Assembly: GCA_011089965.1 (NCBI GenBank)
Contig: JAANAU010000021.1
Span: forward strand, 1-59,931
Origin: Magnetococcales bacterium
GTDB taxonomy: Bacteria > Pseudomonadota > Magnetococcia > Magnetococcales > Magnetaquicoccaceae
Length of the DNA stretch: 59,931 bases
Direction: 5' to 3'
The translations under genes and the position numbers were made by a program. Positions 59,436 through 59,931 of this stretch are shown here, in pieces (position 1 is the first letter of the stretch; each line of letters begins with the position of its first letter). Below the pieces are notes generated by a model. That model did no database searches, was not told the DNA's origin, and worked only from the letters and a program-made list of their open reading frames with translations.

Positions 59436-59931
59436 GAACGGATTTTTCGCCGACACAGACTCCATGATGCGCAACAGGCTGCCCAAACGCTCCCCCGCGA
59501 CATCTCCCCGTTCCACCGCCGCACGCAAGGCACAGCCCGGATCCTGGCGATGTCGGCAATCGGAAAAACGGCACTGCCCAACCCAAGGGACCATATCGCG
59601 AAACAAGCCGGGCACCTCTTCACGGGTCACTCCGTGCAGCCCGAACTCCCGCACCCCGGGAGAGTCGATCAACGCCCCCCCACACACCATCCGGTACAAC
59701 CGCGCCGTGGTGGTGGCATGGCGTCCCTGTCCGGAAGGTTCATGGATGGCAGCCGTTTTAAGAGTGGCTTCCGGAATCCAACAGTTGATCAGCGAGGATT
59801 TGCCCACCCCGGACTCGCCAACCACCACCGAGGTCAACCCGGCCAAAGCCTCTTCCAGAGGTGCCAACCCCACGCCCAACAGGGCAGAAACCCGAAACAA
59901 AGCATATCCCATGCGTCGATAGGGAGAGATC
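59421..59931 (-). CDS. rsgA: Ribosome small-subunit-dependent GTPase RsgA (5' end outside window)
   Basis: Only the C-terminal about 169 residues are present; the frame continues off the right edge (ISPYRRMGYALFRVSA). The circularly permuted GTPase is recognised by the P-loop VVVGESGVGKSSLIN, switch-like GRHATTTARLYRM and G3 LIDSPGVREFGL. The zinc domain is CRFSDCRHRQDPGCALRAAV. RsgA helps mature the 30S subunit. Convergent with the methyltransferase gene. Confidence 0.95.
   Translation of the reverse strand, partial: ISPYRRMGYALFRVSALLGVGLAPLEEALAGLTSVVVGESGVGKSSLINCWIPEATLKTAAIHEPSGQGRHATTTARLYRMVCGGALIDSPGVREFGLHGVTREEVPGLFRDMVPWVGQCRFSDCRHRQDPGCALRAAVERGDVAGERLGSLLRIMESVSAKNPFSSLA

Overview
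The window looks like chromosomal DNA of a free-living Gram-negative proteobacterium with alphaproteobacterial traits. It has a GapR-type (DUF2312) protein, the gene order tsaE-amgK-murU, a zapA-ssrS(6S RNA)-fau block, and GltB/GltD, GlnB, RNase Y and c-di-GMP/response-regulator fusion proteins. The mixture (GapR together with RNase Y, AmrS, a B12-binding radical SAM protein and several hemerythrin/rubrerythrin-like proteins) would fit a magnetotactic-coccus-like lineage (Magnetococcia). That placement is inference from gene content only.

Positions 1 to about 8.95 kb are accessory. A CI/LexA-like S24-peptidase repressor (5064-5792, +) faces a leftward array of small, tightly overlapping genes (4949 down to 961) that resembles the early operon of a prophage or integrative element. 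The array holds two small HTH/AlpA-type proteins, many unknown small proteins and an ASCH-like protein. It ends in a dCMP-deaminase gene that breaks off exactly where a hicAB toxin-antitoxin locus begins (236-862). Decay is visible: an in-frame TAA in the HTH gene, an in-frame TAA in a double zinc-ribbon membrane protein (5847-6593), an orphan HicB, and a transposase fragment (8515-8945) next to a CheW-like gene.

From about 9 to 24 kb the genes are mixed. They include a DASS-type transporter with RCK-C domains, an HU/IHF-family gene broken by a 5-bp tandem duplication beside gapR, and htpG. A four-gene leftward operon (20155-15403) encodes exported or membrane redox proteins: a Tat-dependent aldo/keto reductase with ferredoxin tail, a DUF6599-like protein, a Tat-dependent DUF362 protein and a NapH-like polyferredoxin. 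Beyond it lie a response regulator-HATPase fusion, metF behind a Cys-rich exported protein, a coiled-coil protein with an 18-residue repeat, and an HDOD protein.

From about 24 to 32 kb lie a rubrerythrin-like protein, AmrS, and a divergent pair (12-TM heme-copper/NnrS-like protein and DUF2249-hemerythrin) separated by a perfect FNR-type box. A response regulator-metallo-beta-lactamase fusion and a WD40 protein follow.

From 44.9 kb down to 32.2 kb, fourteen genes run leftward almost without gaps: glycosyltransferase, CBS protein, tsaE, amgK, murU, pcm-like, lysC, cimA, glnB, cNMP-GGDEF, flavoprotein, PAS-GGDEF-EAL and RNase D-like exonuclease, with only short spacers. The rest (45-60 kb) is mostly housekeeping: radical SAM/B12 protein, rny, fau, 6S RNA, zapA, zapB-like, gltD, gltB, a PPC protein, thpR, a YjbQ-like protein, a heptosyltransferase-like GT9, a methyltransferase, and rsgA running off the right edge.
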